Positions 1 to 9,331 of a stretch of 64,000 nt of DNA are shown here, in pieces. The stretch's first letter is position 1. Each line of letters starts with the position of its first letter. Position numbers and translations under genes: made by a program. Where the stretch lies: NCBI GenBank assembly GCA_964543235.1, contig CAZIXE010000015.1, positions 8,883 through 72,882 on the forward strand, read 5' to 3'. The notes under the pieces are model-generated. The model did not search any database. It saw only the letters and a list, made by a program, of their open reading frames with translations, and was not told the DNA's origin. This DNA is from JANMMJ01 sp964543235 (GTDB lineage: Bacteria; Pseudomonadota; Alphaproteobacteria; Rhizobiales; Aestuariivirgaceae).

Positions 1-2
1 CA

Positions 3-1400
3 GTACCGCAGGGTGTCGCCGTCTATGCGACCGGGACATGGCCCGCCTTCAAGGGCCGCGAGGCGCTGAAGATCGAGTGGGATGACAGTGCGGCGGAGAA
101 GCGCGGCAGCACGGAACTCACAGCCGAGTACCGCCGGCTGGCGGAGACAGAAGGGCTGAAGGTCCGGGCCGACGGCGATGCCGAGGCGACGCTGGCCCAG
201 GCGGCGCAAGTCGTCGAGGGCGAATTCTTCTTCCCCTATCTCGCCCATGCGGCGATGGAACCGATGAATGCCGTGGTCAAGTTCGACGGCAGCCAGGTGC
301 AGATCTGGACCGGCTCGCAATTGCAGACGGTCGACCAGATGGTGGCGGGCGGCATCTTCGGCGTGACACCAGACAAGGTCGCAGTCGAAACCCTCTATGC
401 CGGCGGCTCGTTCGGGCGCCGGGCGGTGCCCAACTCCGACTATGTGGCAGAAGCGGCCATGGTGGCCAAAGCCTGGGGCAGGCCCGATCCGGTCAAGTTG
501 GTATGGTCGCGCGAGGACGACACCAGGGCCGGTTACTTCCGGCCGATGTATCTGCACCGGGTGAAGGCCGGACTCGACAAGGACGGCAATCTCATCGCTT
601 GGCATCACCGCATCGTCGGGCAGTCGATCCTTGCCGGCACGCCATTCGAGGAGATGCTGGTCAAGGAAGGCATCGACGGGACCTCGGTCGAGGGCGTCTC
701 GGACATCCCCTACGCCATCCCCAACTTCAAGGCCGAACTGCACACCACGAAGGTGGGTGTGCCGGTGCTGTGGTGGCGCTCGGTGGGCCACACCCACACG
801 GCCTACGCGGTCGAAACCATGATGGACCTGCTGGCCGCCAAGGCCGGCAAGGACCCGGTGGAGTTCCGCCTCGCCTTGCTCAAGGACAAGCCGCGGCATC
901 TCGGCGTGCTGAAGCTCGCCGCAGAGAAAGCGGGCTGGGGTGGCGAGCCGCCGGCCGGACGATTCCGCGGGGTGGCGGTGCACGAGTCGTTCCAGTCCTT
1001 CGTGGCACAGGTGGCGGAAATCTCGCTGGACCAGAACGGGGCGGCGAAGGTGGAGCGGGTGGTGTGTGCAGTCGATTGCGGCATCGCGGTCAATCCCGAC
1101 CAGGTGGTGGCACAGATGGAAGGCGGCATCGGGTTCGGGCTCGGCGCGGCGATGCATGGCGAGATCACGCTCACCGACGGGGTGGTGGACCAGGGCAATT
1201 TCGACAGCTACCGGCCGTTGCGGATCAGCGAGATGCCGAAGATCGACGTCCATATCGTGCCGTCCACCGAACATCCCACCGGGGTCGGCGAGCCGGGTGT
1301 GCCGCCGGTCGCTCCGGCGGTGGCCAATGCGGTGTTCCGGGCGACGGGCAAGGCCATAACGCAGCTGCCGCTCAATCTCGGCGAGGCCGGGAAAGCCTGA
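3..1400 (+). CDS. Xanthine dehydrogenase family molybdopterin-binding subunit (IorB-like), 5' end cut by window
   Basis: The reading frame is open from the first bases and ends at a TGA, so about 465 C-terminal residues are present. Full-length IorB-type subunits are usually over 700 residues, so the N-terminus lies outside the window. Visible motifs are the AGGSFGRRA segment that contacts molybdopterin, the HAAMEPMNA segment, CGIAVNPDQVVAQ and the C-terminal VGEPGVPPVAPA block. The Glu in GEPG is the catalytic base in this family. Family knowledge: these enzymes hydroxylate N-heterocycles or aldehydes with a Mo cofactor, paired with a small 2Fe-2S subunit, which would lie upstream if present. 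No maturation gene follows; the next gene is convergent. The substrate cannot be told from sequence. Confidence 0.9.
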   Translation, partial: VPQGVAVYATGTWPAFKGREALKIEWDDSAAEKRGSTELTAEYRRLAETEGLKVRADGDAEATLAQAAQVVEGEFFFPYLAHAAMEPMNAVVKFDGSQVQIWTGSQLQTVDQMVAGGIFGVTPDKVAVETLYAGGSFGRRAVPNSDYVAEAAMVAKAWGRPDPVKLVWSREDDTRAGYFRPMYLHRVKAGLDKDGNLIAWHHRIVGQSILAGTPFEEMLVKEGIDGTSVEGVSDIPYAIPNFKAELHTTKVGVPVLWWRSVGHTHTAYAVETMMDLLAAKAGKDPVEFRLALLKDKPRHLGVLKLAAEKAGWGGEPPAGRFRGVAVHESFQSFVAQVAEISLDQNGAAKVERVVCAVDCGIAVNPDQVVAQMEGGIGFGLGAAMHGEITLTDGVVDQGNFDSYRPLRISEMPKIDVHIVPSTEHPTGVGEPGVPPVAPAVANAVFRATGKAITQLPLNLGEAGKA

Positions 1401-1430
1401 GTTGAACCAGCCGAGCCGGGTGAGGTGCAG

Positions 1431-1491
1431 TCCTCATCCGGCGCTGTACGTCAGCTTCTCCCCCGCACTTCGTGCAGGGAGACGGGAAAGC
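1431..1491. repeat. Degenerate RIME/RPE-like intergenic palindrome
   Basis: This sits between two convergent stop codons. It starts with CTCATCCGGCGCTG and continues into an imperfect hairpin whose arms are TCTCCC and GGGAGA, with an inner GCAC/GTGC stem around TTC. This matches from memory the mosaic palindromes scattered between genes in Rhizobiales genomes. It may also act as a bidirectional terminator for the two flanking genes. Only one copy was noticed in the window. Confidence 0.45.
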
Positions 1492-1504
1492 GGGGACAGG
1501 ACAG

Positions 1505-3001
1505 TCAGCGGCGGGTGAGGCCGCCCAGAATGCCGCGAACCAGGGCGTTGCCAATGGAGCGAGCGACGGTCGTGCCGAGCTGGCGGCCGACGGAGCTGGC
1601 AACATTCTTGACCAGCCGGTCGGTTGCCGATTCGCGCTGGCGCGGCGCTGACTTCGCGGCGGCCTTCGCCGCCTTCTCGGCCTCCCTGGCCGAGCGTTCC
1701 TCGGCCTCGGCGGCGGCACGCTGCTCCGCCTTCTTCTGCAGAAGCTCATAGGCCGACTCGCGGTCAACCGCCGTGTCGTACTGGCCGTAGACGGGCGAGT
1801 TGCGAATGACGCCCTGGCGCTCCTCCGGCGTGATGGTGCCCATGCGACTGGAGGGCGGGCGGATCAGGGTGCGCTCGACCATGGTGGGAATGCCCTTGAG
1901 GTCGAGCACCGAGACCAGGGCCTCGCCCTTGCCCAGTTCGGTAATCGCCTTCTCGGTGTCGATGGCCGGATTGGGCCGGAAGGTGGTTGCCGCCGTCTTC
2001 ACCGCCTTCTGTTCGCGGGGCGTATAGGCGCGCAGCGCGTGCTGGACGCGGTTGCCCATCTGGGCGAGGACGCTTTCGGGAACATCGAGCGGGTTCTGGG
2101 TGACGAAATAGACACCGACGCCCTTGGAGCGGATCAGCTTCACGGTCTGCTCGATCTTCTGCAGCAATCCCGGCGGGGCATCCGCGAACAGCAAGTGAGC
2201 CTCGTCGAAGAAGAAGACCAGCTTCGGCCTGTCGGGATCGCCGACTTCCGGCAGTTCCTCGAAAAGTTCGGAGAGCAGCCACAGCAGGAAGGTGGCGTAG
2301 AGCTGCGGCGCGTTGATGAGACGATCGGCGGCGAGGACGTTCATGTAGCCGCGGCCGTCGCGGGTGGTGCGCATGAAGTCGCGGATGTCGAGGGCGGGTT
2401 CGCCGAAGAACCTGTCGCCGCCCTGCTCCTCGATCACCACCAGGCGGCGCTGGATGGCGCCGATGGTCTGGTCATTGACGTTGCCATAGTCGGTGGTGAT
2501 CTCCTTGCCGCGCTCGGCGAGATCCTTGATTAGGGCGCGCAGGTCCTTGAGATCGAGAAGGGCCAGGCCCTCCCTGTCGGCAATGCGGAAGGCGATGTTG
2601 AGGGCGCCCTCCTGGGCCTCGGTCAAGCCCATGAGACGGGAGAGCAGCAATGGCCCCATCTCGCTCACGGTGGTGCGGATCGGGTGGCCCTGCTCGCCGA
2701 ACACGTCCCAGAAGATGGTGGGCGTCGCCTCAAAGCCGTAGTCGTCGAAGCCGATCTTTCTCGCGCGTTCGATAAGGACGTCCTTCGGTTCGCCCTTCGC
2801 GCAGATGCCCGAGAGATCGCCCTTCACGTCGGCGGCGAAGACCGGCACGCCGGCGCGGGTGAGGCCTTCGGCCATGATCTGCAGGGTGATGGTCTTGCCG
2901 GTGCCGGTGGCGCCGGTGACCAGGCCATGGCGATTGGCCATCGGCAGATACAGTTCCTCGCGCTTGCTGCTGCCGCCGAGAAAGATGGCGTTGTCCGTCA
3001 T
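1505..3001 (-). CDS. HerA/YjgR-type ATPase (DUF853, helicase HerA-like C-terminal)
   Basis: About 498 residues. A Walker A motif GATGTGKT lies near residues 30-37 and a Walker B with FFFDEAHLLF in the middle, followed by VYFVTQNPLDVPESVLAQMGNRVQHALRAYTPREQ, a block typical of YjgR/DUF853 proteins. The C-terminal stretch (about the last 100 residues) is Ala/Glu/Lys-rich, probably coiled coil, and ends in a basic GGLTRR tail. The role of the family is unproven; it is a cytoplasmic P-loop NTPase related to the HerA DNA translocase. Start: an ATG at 3001 is used here. A TTG six bases upstream has a better-spaced AGGGAG and could be the true start. It is monocistronic, with convergent and divergent neighbours. 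Confidence 0.85.
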   Translation of the reverse strand: MTDNAIFLGGSSKREELYLPMANRHGLVTGATGTGKTITLQIMAEGLTRAGVPVFAADVKGDLSGICAKGEPKDVLIERARKIGFDDYGFEATPTIFWDVFGEQGHPIRTTVSEMGPLLLSRLMGLTEAQEGALNIAFRIADREGLALLDLKDLRALIKDLAERGKEITTDYGNVNDQTIGAIQRRLVVIEEQGGDRFFGEPALDIRDFMRTTRDGRGYMNVLAADRLINAPQLYATFLLWLLSELFEELPEVGDPDRPKLVFFFDEAHLLFADAPPGLLQKIEQTVKLIRSKGVGVYFVTQNPLDVPESVLAQMGNRVQHALRAYTPREQKAVKTAATTFRPNPAIDTEKAITELGKGEALVSVLDLKGIPTMVERTLIRPPSSRMGTITPEERQGVIRNSPVYGQYDTAVDRESAYELLQKKAEQRAAAEAEERSAREAEKAAKAAAKSAPRQRESATDRLVKNVASSVGRQLGTTVARSIGNALVRGILGGLTRR

Positions 3002-3092
3002 GTGCAAGAATTCTCCCTGGAAGAGACAGCTTGATGATGCCGCAATCTGCTATAAATGCCGGTCGCAGGCAAATGTGCGGCAGGGCAGGCAA

Positions 3093-3482
3093 ATGCAAGT
3101 ACTGATTACAAGAATTTCGGCTGCGACGGGCCTCGACGAGGCGAAGGCGGAAAGGGCCTTGGGCATCATGCTGTCACTGGTCAGGGCCCAGGGCAACCAG
3201 GCCAAGGTGCGGGAGCTATTCGCCCGGCTTCCCGGCGCCGAGCAGCTGGCGCAGCGCCATGGCGGCGACGGCGCGGCCCGCGGCGGCCTGTTCGGCATGC
3301 TGGGTGGCGGCCTCATGGGCGGGCCACTGGCGGCCGCGGCCAAGCTGACGGCGGCGGGACTGTCGATGGACCAGATCAAGGCGCTGGGCACCACGACTCT
3401 GGCCTATGCAAAGGAGGAGGCCGGCGAAGAGCTGGTGCGCGAGGTCGCCAGTTCCATTCCCGGCATCAGCGGCTATCTGTAA
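3093..3482 (+). CDS. DUF2267-like small alpha-helical protein
   Basis: 129 residues from the ATG at 3093. The N-terminal half (GLDEAKAERALGIML...QAKVRELFARLPGAEQLA) reads as amphipathic helices. A Gly-rich linker with GGLFGMLGGGLMGG follows, and the C-terminus ends EVASSIPGISGYL. This pattern is known to me from rhizobial proteins labelled DUF2267 or a close relative. There is no signal peptide and no catalytic motif. It is divergent from the HerA-like ATPase, with about 90 bp between starts. An in-frame extension upstream exists but would overlap the ATPase gene. Function unknown. Confidence 0.7.
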   Translation: MQVLITRISAATGLDEAKAERALGIMLSLVRAQGNQAKVRELFARLPGAEQLAQRHGGDGAARGGLFGMLGGGLMGGPLAAAAKLTAAGLSMDQIKALGTTTLAYAKEEAGEELVREVASSIPGISGYL

Positions 3483-3551
3483 ATCGCCCTTGATCGAGGT
3501 CATGCGCCGGTCTGCGGCAGGCCGCTAGGGTCGGCACTGGAGGTTCGACAC

Positions 3552-4289
3552 GTGTCAGCGCAAGCACGGCCCCAGGCCACATTGCAGACGCCGGTGCTGC
3601 GCACGCGCGGCCTGACCAAGACCTATGTCACGGGCGATGTCCAGGTGCAGGCGCTGCGGGGCGTCGACTTTGCGGCAGCATCGGGCGAATTCATCGTCAT
3701 TCTCGGGCCATCGGGGTCAGGCAAGTCGACCTTCCTCAACATCGTGGGCGGGCTTGACACCGCGACCTCCGGTGAGGCGTGGTTTCTTGACCACGAACTG
3801 ACGGGAGCCGGCGAAGCGGCGCTCACGCGGTACCGGCGCGAGCATGTCGGCTTCATCTTCCAGTTCTACAACCTGGTGCCGAGCCTCACGGCGCGCGAGA
3901 ACGTGGCGCTCGTCACCGAGATCTCGGCACGGCCAATGCAGCCGGAACAGGCGCTGGAGCTTGTCGGCCTCGGCGACCGGATGGACCATTTCCCGGCGCA
4001 GCTCTCCGGCGGCGAACAGCAGCGCGTCGCCATCGCCCGCGCCGTGGCCAAGCAGCCGGACCTCATGCTGTGCGACGAGCCGACCGGAGCGCTCGATTCA
4101 AAGACGGGTGTGCTGGTGCTGGAGGCGCTGGTGCGCGTCAACCAGGAATTCGGCACGACGACGCTGGTCATCACGCATAACGCAGCGATCAGGGACATCG
4201 CCGACCGGGTCGTGCAGTTCGGCAACGGCCAGATCACAAGCGAGCAGCGCAATGCCAGGCGCCGCTCGGCGCGCGAGATCAGCTGGTAG
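3552..4289 (+). CDS. ABC exporter ATP-binding protein (MacB/LolD class)
   Basis: 245 residues with a GTG start preceded by GGAGG. Walker A is GPSGSGKST (residues 52-60), the signature LSGGEQQRV starts near residue 151, and the Walker B is DLMLCDEPTGALDSKTG, the form typical of LolD/MacB/FtsE-type ATPases. It is the first gene of a three-gene operon with an FtsX-domain permease 4 bp downstream and an HlyD-family adaptor after that. Together these indicate a mechanotransmission-type exporter at the inner membrane. The substrate is unknown. There is no outer-membrane TolC gene in the window. Confidence 0.93.
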   Translation: MSAQARPQATLQTPVLRTRGLTKTYVTGDVQVQALRGVDFAAASGEFIVILGPSGSGKSTFLNIVGGLDTATSGEAWFLDHELTGAGEAALTRYRREHVGFIFQFYNLVPSLTARENVALVTEISARPMQPEQALELVGLGDRMDHFPAQLSGGEQQRVAIARAVAKQPDLMLCDEPTGALDSKTGVLVLEALVRVNQEFGTTTLVITHNAAIRDIADRVVQFGNGQITSEQRNARRRSAREISW

Positions 4290-4293
4290 CGGC

Positions 4294-6657
4294 ATGCGCG
4301 CTCTCGACCGCAAGGTGTTGCGCGATCTCAGGCGGCTGTGGGCCCAGTCGCTTGCCATCGCCCTGGTCATGGCGGCGGGGGTTGCCACGCTGATCCTGGG
4401 GGCCGGGGCGCATGGCTCCCTGTCAGAAACACGTGCCGCCTATTACGAGAGCAACCGGTTCGGCGATATCTTCGCCACGCTCACCAGAGCCCCGAAGGCG
4501 GTGCTTCACGATATCCGTACCATCGACGGCGTGGCGGCCGTCGAAGGGCGGATCAGCAAGATCGCGCTGGCCGATCTTGCCGACATGGCGGAGCCCGCCT
4601 CGGTGCGGCTTGTCAGCCTGCCGGATATCGGGCCGCCGCAGCTCAACCTGCTGCACCTGCGCGCCGGCCGGCTGCCGGAACCAGAATCCGAGGCGGAAGC
4701 GGTGGTGAGCGAAGGTTTCGCCGCGGCGCACGCGCTCACTCCCGGCCATTCCTTCCGGGTCCTGATCAATGGCAAGATGCGAGCGCTCAGGGTGAGCGGC
4801 GTCGCCATCTCGCCGGAGTTCATCTACATCCTGGGGCCCGGCGACCTGATGCCGGACGAGCGCCGCTTCGGCGTGGTCTGGATGTCGGAGGCGGCGCTGG
4901 CCGCGGCGTTCGACCTCGAAGGCGCATTCTCGGACGTGGTCATCAGGCTGACGCCCGGCGCGGCCGAGGCGGCGGTGATCGAACGGATCGACACGGTGCT
5001 GGCGCGCTATGGCGGACGCGGCGCCACGGGCCGCAAGGACCAGTTGAGCCACGCGTTTCTCGATGCCGAACTGAAGCAGCTGCAGGCCATGAGCCGGATC
5101 CTGCCGCCGATCTTCCTGGTGGTGGCGGCGTTCCTGGTCAACATGACCCTGTCGCGGCTGATCGCGCTCGAGCGCGAGCAGATCGGCCTGCTCAAGGCGC
5201 TCGGCTATTCGGCGGGCGACATCATGCTGCATTACCTGCAGTTCGTGGCGGCAGTCGCGCTCACCGGCGTCATCATCGGCAGCATGGCCGGAACCTGGCT
5301 CGGCCAGGGCATGGCCCGGCTCTATGCGGAATTCTTCAACTTCCCGTTCCTGATCTTCCGGCGCGATCCCGGCACCTATGCGATCGCGGCCGCGGTCACC
5401 GTTGCGGCGGCGGTGGCGGGCGCGATCAAGGCGGTCACCGACGCCGCCTTCCTGCCACCGGCGGTTGCCATGTCACCACCCGCACCGGCGCGCTACCGCA
5501 AGGTGCTGGGCGGGCGCTTCGACTTTGCCACAGTACTTCGCAAGGCCACCGTGATGGTGTCGCGGCACTTGTGGCATTGGCCGTTCCGGACGGCGAGCAG
5601 CATCCTTGGAACCGCGTTCGCCGTGGCCATCCTGGTCGGGACGCTATGGTCGTTCGGCTCGGTAGAGTTCATGATCGACGTCACCTTCCACCGCGCCGAC
5701 CGGCAGGATGCCTCGATCAGTTTCGTGGAGGCGAAGCCGGCGTCGGCACTGGCCAGCGTGGGGCGGCTGCCGGGCGTCATGCAGACGGAGCCGTTCCGGG
5801 AGGCAGCCGTCAGGATCCGCAAGGCGCAGCGCGAGCGGCTGGTCGGGCTCACGGGGAAGCCGGCGGAGGCCGATCTGTCGCGGGTGCTGGGGCTCGACCT
5901 TGTGCCAGTCACGCTGCCGGAAACGGGAGTTGCGCTTTCCGACATGCTGGCGGACGTGCTCGACGCCAGGCCTGGCGACATGGTCGAGATCGACGTGCTC
6001 GAAGGTGACCGGCGGCAGGTTACAGCTCCGGTGACAGCGGTCGTCCAGGGCTATCTGGGGCTCATGGCGTTCATGGACATTGCGGCCCTGAACAGGCTGC
6101 TCGGCGAGGGCGAGATGATCACGGGCGTGCATCTGGCATTTGACGAGAGCCAGAAAGACGCACTGTTTGCGCAAATCAAGGAAACGCCGTCGGCCAGCTT
6201 CATCGCGCTGCAGCGGGTGTCGCTCGCCAAGTTCCGGGAAACGCTGGCGCGGAACCTGCTGATCATGGTGAGCGTCTACATGTCGCTGGCGGCGATCATT
6301 GCCTTTGGCGTGGTCTACAACTTCTCGCGAATCTCGCTGTCGGAGCTGGGACGCGAGATGGCGAGTCTCAGGGTGCTCGGTTTCACGCGGGGTGAAGTCT
6401 CGGCGCTGCTGTTCACCGAGCTGGCAATCGTCACTTTGCTGGCACAGCCGATCGGCTGGCTCATCGGGTACGGGTTCGCCTATGCCATGGTGCAGGGCTT
6501 TGCCACGGAGCTCTACCGCGTGCCCCTGGTGGTGGGCCGCGAGGTCTATGCCTATGCCAGCCTGGTCGTGATGACGGCGGCGGCGGCAAGCGCCCTGGTG
6601 GTGCGGCGCAGGGTGGACCGGCTTGATCTGATCGCGGTTCTCAAGACACGGGAGTGA
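4294..6657 (+). CDS. ABC exporter permease with two FtsX domains
   Basis: 787 residues from the ATG at 4294. The open frame extends further upstream but would run through the ATPase gene. An N-terminal membrane segment (about residues 17-38) is followed by a large periplasmic domain, three membrane segments around VVAAFLVNMTLSRLIALEREQIGLLKALGYS, and a second half that repeats the plan: SRHLWHWPFRTASS, a periplasmic domain, then SLAAIIAFGVVYNFSRISLSELGREMASLRVLGFT. The motif REQIGLLKALGYS / GREMASLRVLGF is the FtsX signature seen twice. This is the layout of DUF214-type long permeases. The next gene, the adaptor, begins 3 bp after the stop. Confidence 0.92.
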   Translation: MRALDRKVLRDLRRLWAQSLAIALVMAAGVATLILGAGAHGSLSETRAAYYESNRFGDIFATLTRAPKAVLHDIRTIDGVAAVEGRISKIALADLADMAEPASVRLVSLPDIGPPQLNLLHLRAGRLPEPESEAEAVVSEGFAAAHALTPGHSFRVLINGKMRALRVSGVAISPEFIYILGPGDLMPDERRFGVVWMSEAALAAAFDLEGAFSDVVIRLTPGAAEAAVIERIDTVLARYGGRGATGRKDQLSHAFLDAELKQLQAMSRILPPIFLVVAAFLVNMTLSRLIALEREQIGLLKALGYSAGDIMLHYLQFVAAVALTGVIIGSMAGTWLGQGMARLYAEFFNFPFLIFRRDPGTYAIAAAVTVAAAVAGAIKAVTDAAFLPPAVAMSPPAPARYRKVLGGRFDFATVLRKATVMVSRHLWHWPFRTASSILGTAFAVAILVGTLWSFGSVEFMIDVTFHRADRQDASISFVEAKPASALASVGRLPGVMQTEPFREAAVRIRKAQRERLVGLTGKPAEADLSRVLGLDLVPVTLPETGVALSDMLADVLDARPGDMVEIDVLEGDRRQVTAPVTAVVQGYLGLMAFMDIAALNRLLGEGEMITGVHLAFDESQKDALFAQIKETPSASFIALQRVSLAKFRETLARNLLIMVSVYMSLAAIIAFGVVYNFSRISLSELGREMASLRVLGFTRGEVSALLFTELAIVTLLAQPIGWLIGYGFAYAMVQGFATELYRVPLVVGREVYAYASLVVMTAAAASALVVRRRVDRLDLIAVLKTRE

Positions 6658-6660
6658 GGC

Positions 6661-7845
6661 ATGGTGCGGCGACTGATCACACTCATCATCGTGGCGGCGG
6701 CCGCGGCGCTGCTGGCCTGGGCCCTGTGGCCGAAACCGGTGCCGGTGACGACGGCGGTGATCGGGCGGCAGGCGCTGTCGGTGCTCGTCGAAGAGGAAGG
6801 CAAGACGCGCATCCGCGACGTCTATGCCGTGTCAGCGCCGATTGCCGGCAAGATGCAACGCTCGCCGCTCGAGGCGGGCGACGAGGTGGTGGCGGGCGAA
6901 ACGGTAGTCGCGGTGCTGCGACCGGCCGATCCCGGGCTGCTCGATGCAAGGGCGCGGCGGGTGGCGGAAGCGGCGGTCGGCGCCGCCCAGGCAGCGGTCA
7001 GCCTGGCCGAAGCGCAGCGCAACGAGGCGCTGTCGGCGCGCAACTTCGCCGAAAGCGAGCTGCAACGGGCCAATGCACTGGTGCAGCGGGGAACCATACC
7101 GGAGCGCAGCTTCGACAAGGCCAAGCTCGATGCCGAGACCGCCAAGGCGCAGCTCGCCAGCGCCGAGGCCAATCTCGAGGTCAGGCGGCGTGAACTCGAA
7201 AGCGCCCGGGCGACGCTGATCGAGGGCAGCGGCGGCGGCAGCGAAGGCGCCTGCTGCGTCGAGGTCAAGGCGCCGGCCTCCGGACAGGTGCTCAGGGTGC
7301 TGGCCAAGAGCGAGCAGATGGTGCAGGCCGGCACACCGCTCGCCGAAATCGGCGATCCGCGCGACCTCGAGGCCGAAACCGATCTGCTGTCGCGCGATGC
7401 GGTGCGCGTCGAGCGCGGCGCCAAGGCGACGATCGAGGGCTGGGGAGGCGCAGCGATTACGGCGCGGGTCGAGCGCATCGCTCCGGCGGCGGTGACTAAA
7501 GTGTCGGCGCTGGGCATCGAGGAGCAGCGGGTCAATGTGGTGCTGCGTCTCGAAGGAAACGCCAGCGGTTGGCAGTCGCTCGGGCACGGCTTCCGGGTGG
7601 TGGCGCGGATCGAAGTCTGGCGCAAGGACGATGCGCTGGCCGTGCCGCTCGGCGCACTGTTCCGCAAGGGCGAGGCGTGGGCGGTCTATGCCGTGGAAGG
7701 CGGACGGGCACGGCTCAGGACGGTGACGATCGGCGAACGCAACAGCGCACATGCCGAGGTGCTCGGCGGGCTGGAGGCGGGCGAAGAGGTGATCCTGCAC
7801 CCGAGCGATCGTGTCGGGGACGCCATTGCGGTGGTGCCGGAGTGA
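6661..7845 (+). CDS. HlyD-family periplasmic adaptor of the exporter
   Basis: 394 residues. A single N-terminal membrane anchor (about residues 5-24) is followed by a lipoyl/barrel-sandwich half (VYAVSAPIAGKMQRSPLEAGDEVVAGE), a long coiled-coil hairpin (about residues 95-190, Ala/Glu/Arg-rich) and the second lipoyl half (VKAPASGQVLRVLAKSEQMVQAGTPLAEIGD). A beta-barrel domain completes the protein. This is the order expected of MacA/HlyD adaptors. It ends the exporter operon. The linker SGGGSEGACCV with two adjacent Cys is unusual at that position and could be oxidised in the periplasm. Confidence 0.92.
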   Translation: MVRRLITLIIVAAAAALLAWALWPKPVPVTTAVIGRQALSVLVEEEGKTRIRDVYAVSAPIAGKMQRSPLEAGDEVVAGETVVAVLRPADPGLLDARARRVAEAAVGAAQAAVSLAEAQRNEALSARNFAESELQRANALVQRGTIPERSFDKAKLDAETAKAQLASAEANLEVRRRELESARATLIEGSGGGSEGACCVEVKAPASGQVLRVLAKSEQMVQAGTPLAEIGDPRDLEAETDLLSRDAVRVERGAKATIEGWGGAAITARVERIAPAAVTKVSALGIEEQRVNVVLRLEGNASGWQSLGHGFRVVARIEVWRKDDALAVPLGALFRKGEAWAVYAVEGGRARLRTVTIGERNSAHAEVLGGLEAGEEVILHPSDRVGDAIAVVPE

Positions 7846-7933
7846 CAACAGACCGCAGGATTAGACCAAGGGCGATTTGCAGGCGGGCCGGGAGGCGGCT
7901 AAGCTTTGTGCAGTGCAACAGCAACCCCGCGCG

Positions 7934-9331
7934 ATGACCGAACTGCCGCTTGCCTCAGAATTTCCTGCCGCCACCGAGGCGGCCTGGCGGCAGCGCGTTG
8001 CGGAAACGCTGAAGGGCGCCGACTTCGAAACCAAACTCGTTTCGGAAACCGCGGACGGGATCCGGATCGCACCGCTCTATGGCGCGGCCGATGGCGTCGC
8101 GGCGGGACGGCCGGTGCATGCGCCCTGGCGGGTGCTACAGCGGGTCGACCACAGCGATCCGGCACGCGCCAATGGCCAAGCGCTCGACGATCTGGCGCAT
8201 GGCGCCACCGGCCTGAGCCTGGTGCTGGCGGGGGCACCTGCGGCGCGCGGCTTCGGGCTCGCCGGGGCCGAACCCACGACACTGCAGAAAGTCCTCAAGG
8301 ATGTGGCGCTGCATGCCATCGCGCTGCGCCTGGATGCGGGCCCGCGGGGACGGGAAGCGGCCCGGGCACTGGCACAACTGCTCCGGCAGATGCCGGTCAA
8401 TCCGGAGCTGCTCGACATTGCCTTCGGCATGGATCCGGTCGGCGTGCTGGCGCAGCGCGGCTTCCTCGACGAGCCATGGCCGGAGCGGGCGCGGCTGGTG
8501 GCCGAAACCGTGGGCGATCTGGCGCAGGACTTCCGCGGGCCGTTCCTCGAAAGCGACGGGCGGGTGTGGCACGATGGCGGGGCCAGCGCGGCGCAGGAAC
8601 TGGGCGCGGTGATGGCCACGGCAGCGGCCTATCTGCGGGCGATCGAACGGCTCGATGACGATGTGCTGGCGCGGGCGATCGGCGTCAGCCTGGCTGCCGA
8701 TCAGGACATGTTCATGACGCTCGCCAAGTTCCGGGCGATGCGGCTCGGCTGGCAGCGGCTGATGAACGCCTGCGGGCTGCCGCAAGTGCTCAAGCTGCAT
8801 GGCGAGACGTCATGGCGGATGATGACGCGGCTCGATCCGCATACCAATATCCTGCGGGCCACTGCGGCGGTGTTCGGAGCCGGCCTGGGTGGTGCGGATT
8901 CTATCAGTGTACTGCCGTTCTCACTGGCGCAAGGACTGCCCGACAGTTTCGCGCGGCGGGTGGCACGCAACACCCAGACGGTGCTCTTGGAAGAATCGCA
9001 GCTCTGGCGCGTCGACGATCCGGCCTCGGGATCCGGCTATGTGGAACATCTCACGCAAGAACTCGCGGCCCGGGGCTGGGCATTCTTCCAGGCCATCGAG
9101 GATCGCGGCGGCATTGTCAGGGCGCTTGAGAGCGGCTGGCTCCAAGATGAGATCGGCCAGGTGCGCGCCCAGGTCCATGCCGGGCGGCCAGCGATCATCG
9201 GCACCAATGTGTTCCGTCTGCCTACGGAGTATCGGCCGGCGATCGAGATGCCGGCACCAGATGCCCCGGCGGGCGACCCACGGGCGATTGCGCCGGTCCG
9301 GCTCGCCTGCGGCCTGGAGGCGGCGTCATGA
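7934..9331 (+). CDS. mutA: Methylmalonyl-CoA mutase small (beta) subunit
   Basis: 465 residues from MTELPLASEF. It aligns by eye with the TIM-barrel half of the mutase: LKGADFETKLVSET, SLAADQDMFMTLAKFRAMRLGWQRL and HTNILRATAAVFGAGLGGADSISVLPF. There is no cobalamin DxHxxG motif, as expected for the non-catalytic subunit. Classical MutA proteins are over 600 residues, so this is a short form lacking the C-terminal Rossmann-like domain. Its stop overlaps the large-subunit ATG (ATGA), pointing to translational coupling. Together the two make the succinyl-CoA/methylmalonyl-CoA isomerase used for propionyl-CoA assimilation. Confidence 0.9.
   Translation: MTELPLASEFPAATEAAWRQRVAETLKGADFETKLVSETADGIRIAPLYGAADGVAAGRPVHAPWRVLQRVDHSDPARANGQALDDLAHGATGLSLVLAGAPAARGFGLAGAEPTTLQKVLKDVALHAIALRLDAGPRGREAARALAQLLRQMPVNPELLDIAFGMDPVGVLAQRGFLDEPWPERARLVAETVGDLAQDFRGPFLESDGRVWHDGGASAAQELGAVMATAAAYLRAIERLDDDVLARAIGVSLAADQDMFMTLAKFRAMRLGWQRLMNACGLPQVLKLHGETSWRMMTRLDPHTNILRATAAVFGAGLGGADSISVLPFSLAQGLPDSFARRVARNTQTVLLEESQLWRVDDPASGSGYVEHLTQELAARGWAFFQAIEDRGGIVRALESGWLQDEIGQVRAQVHAGRPAIIGTNVFRLPTEYRPAIEMPAPDAPAGDPRAIAPVRLACGLEAAS

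Noticed and set aside
3844..4293. N-terminal extension of the FtsX permease
   Set aside because: It runs through the ATPase gene in another frame and has no sensible protein character; the ATG at 4294 gives a proper membrane anchor.
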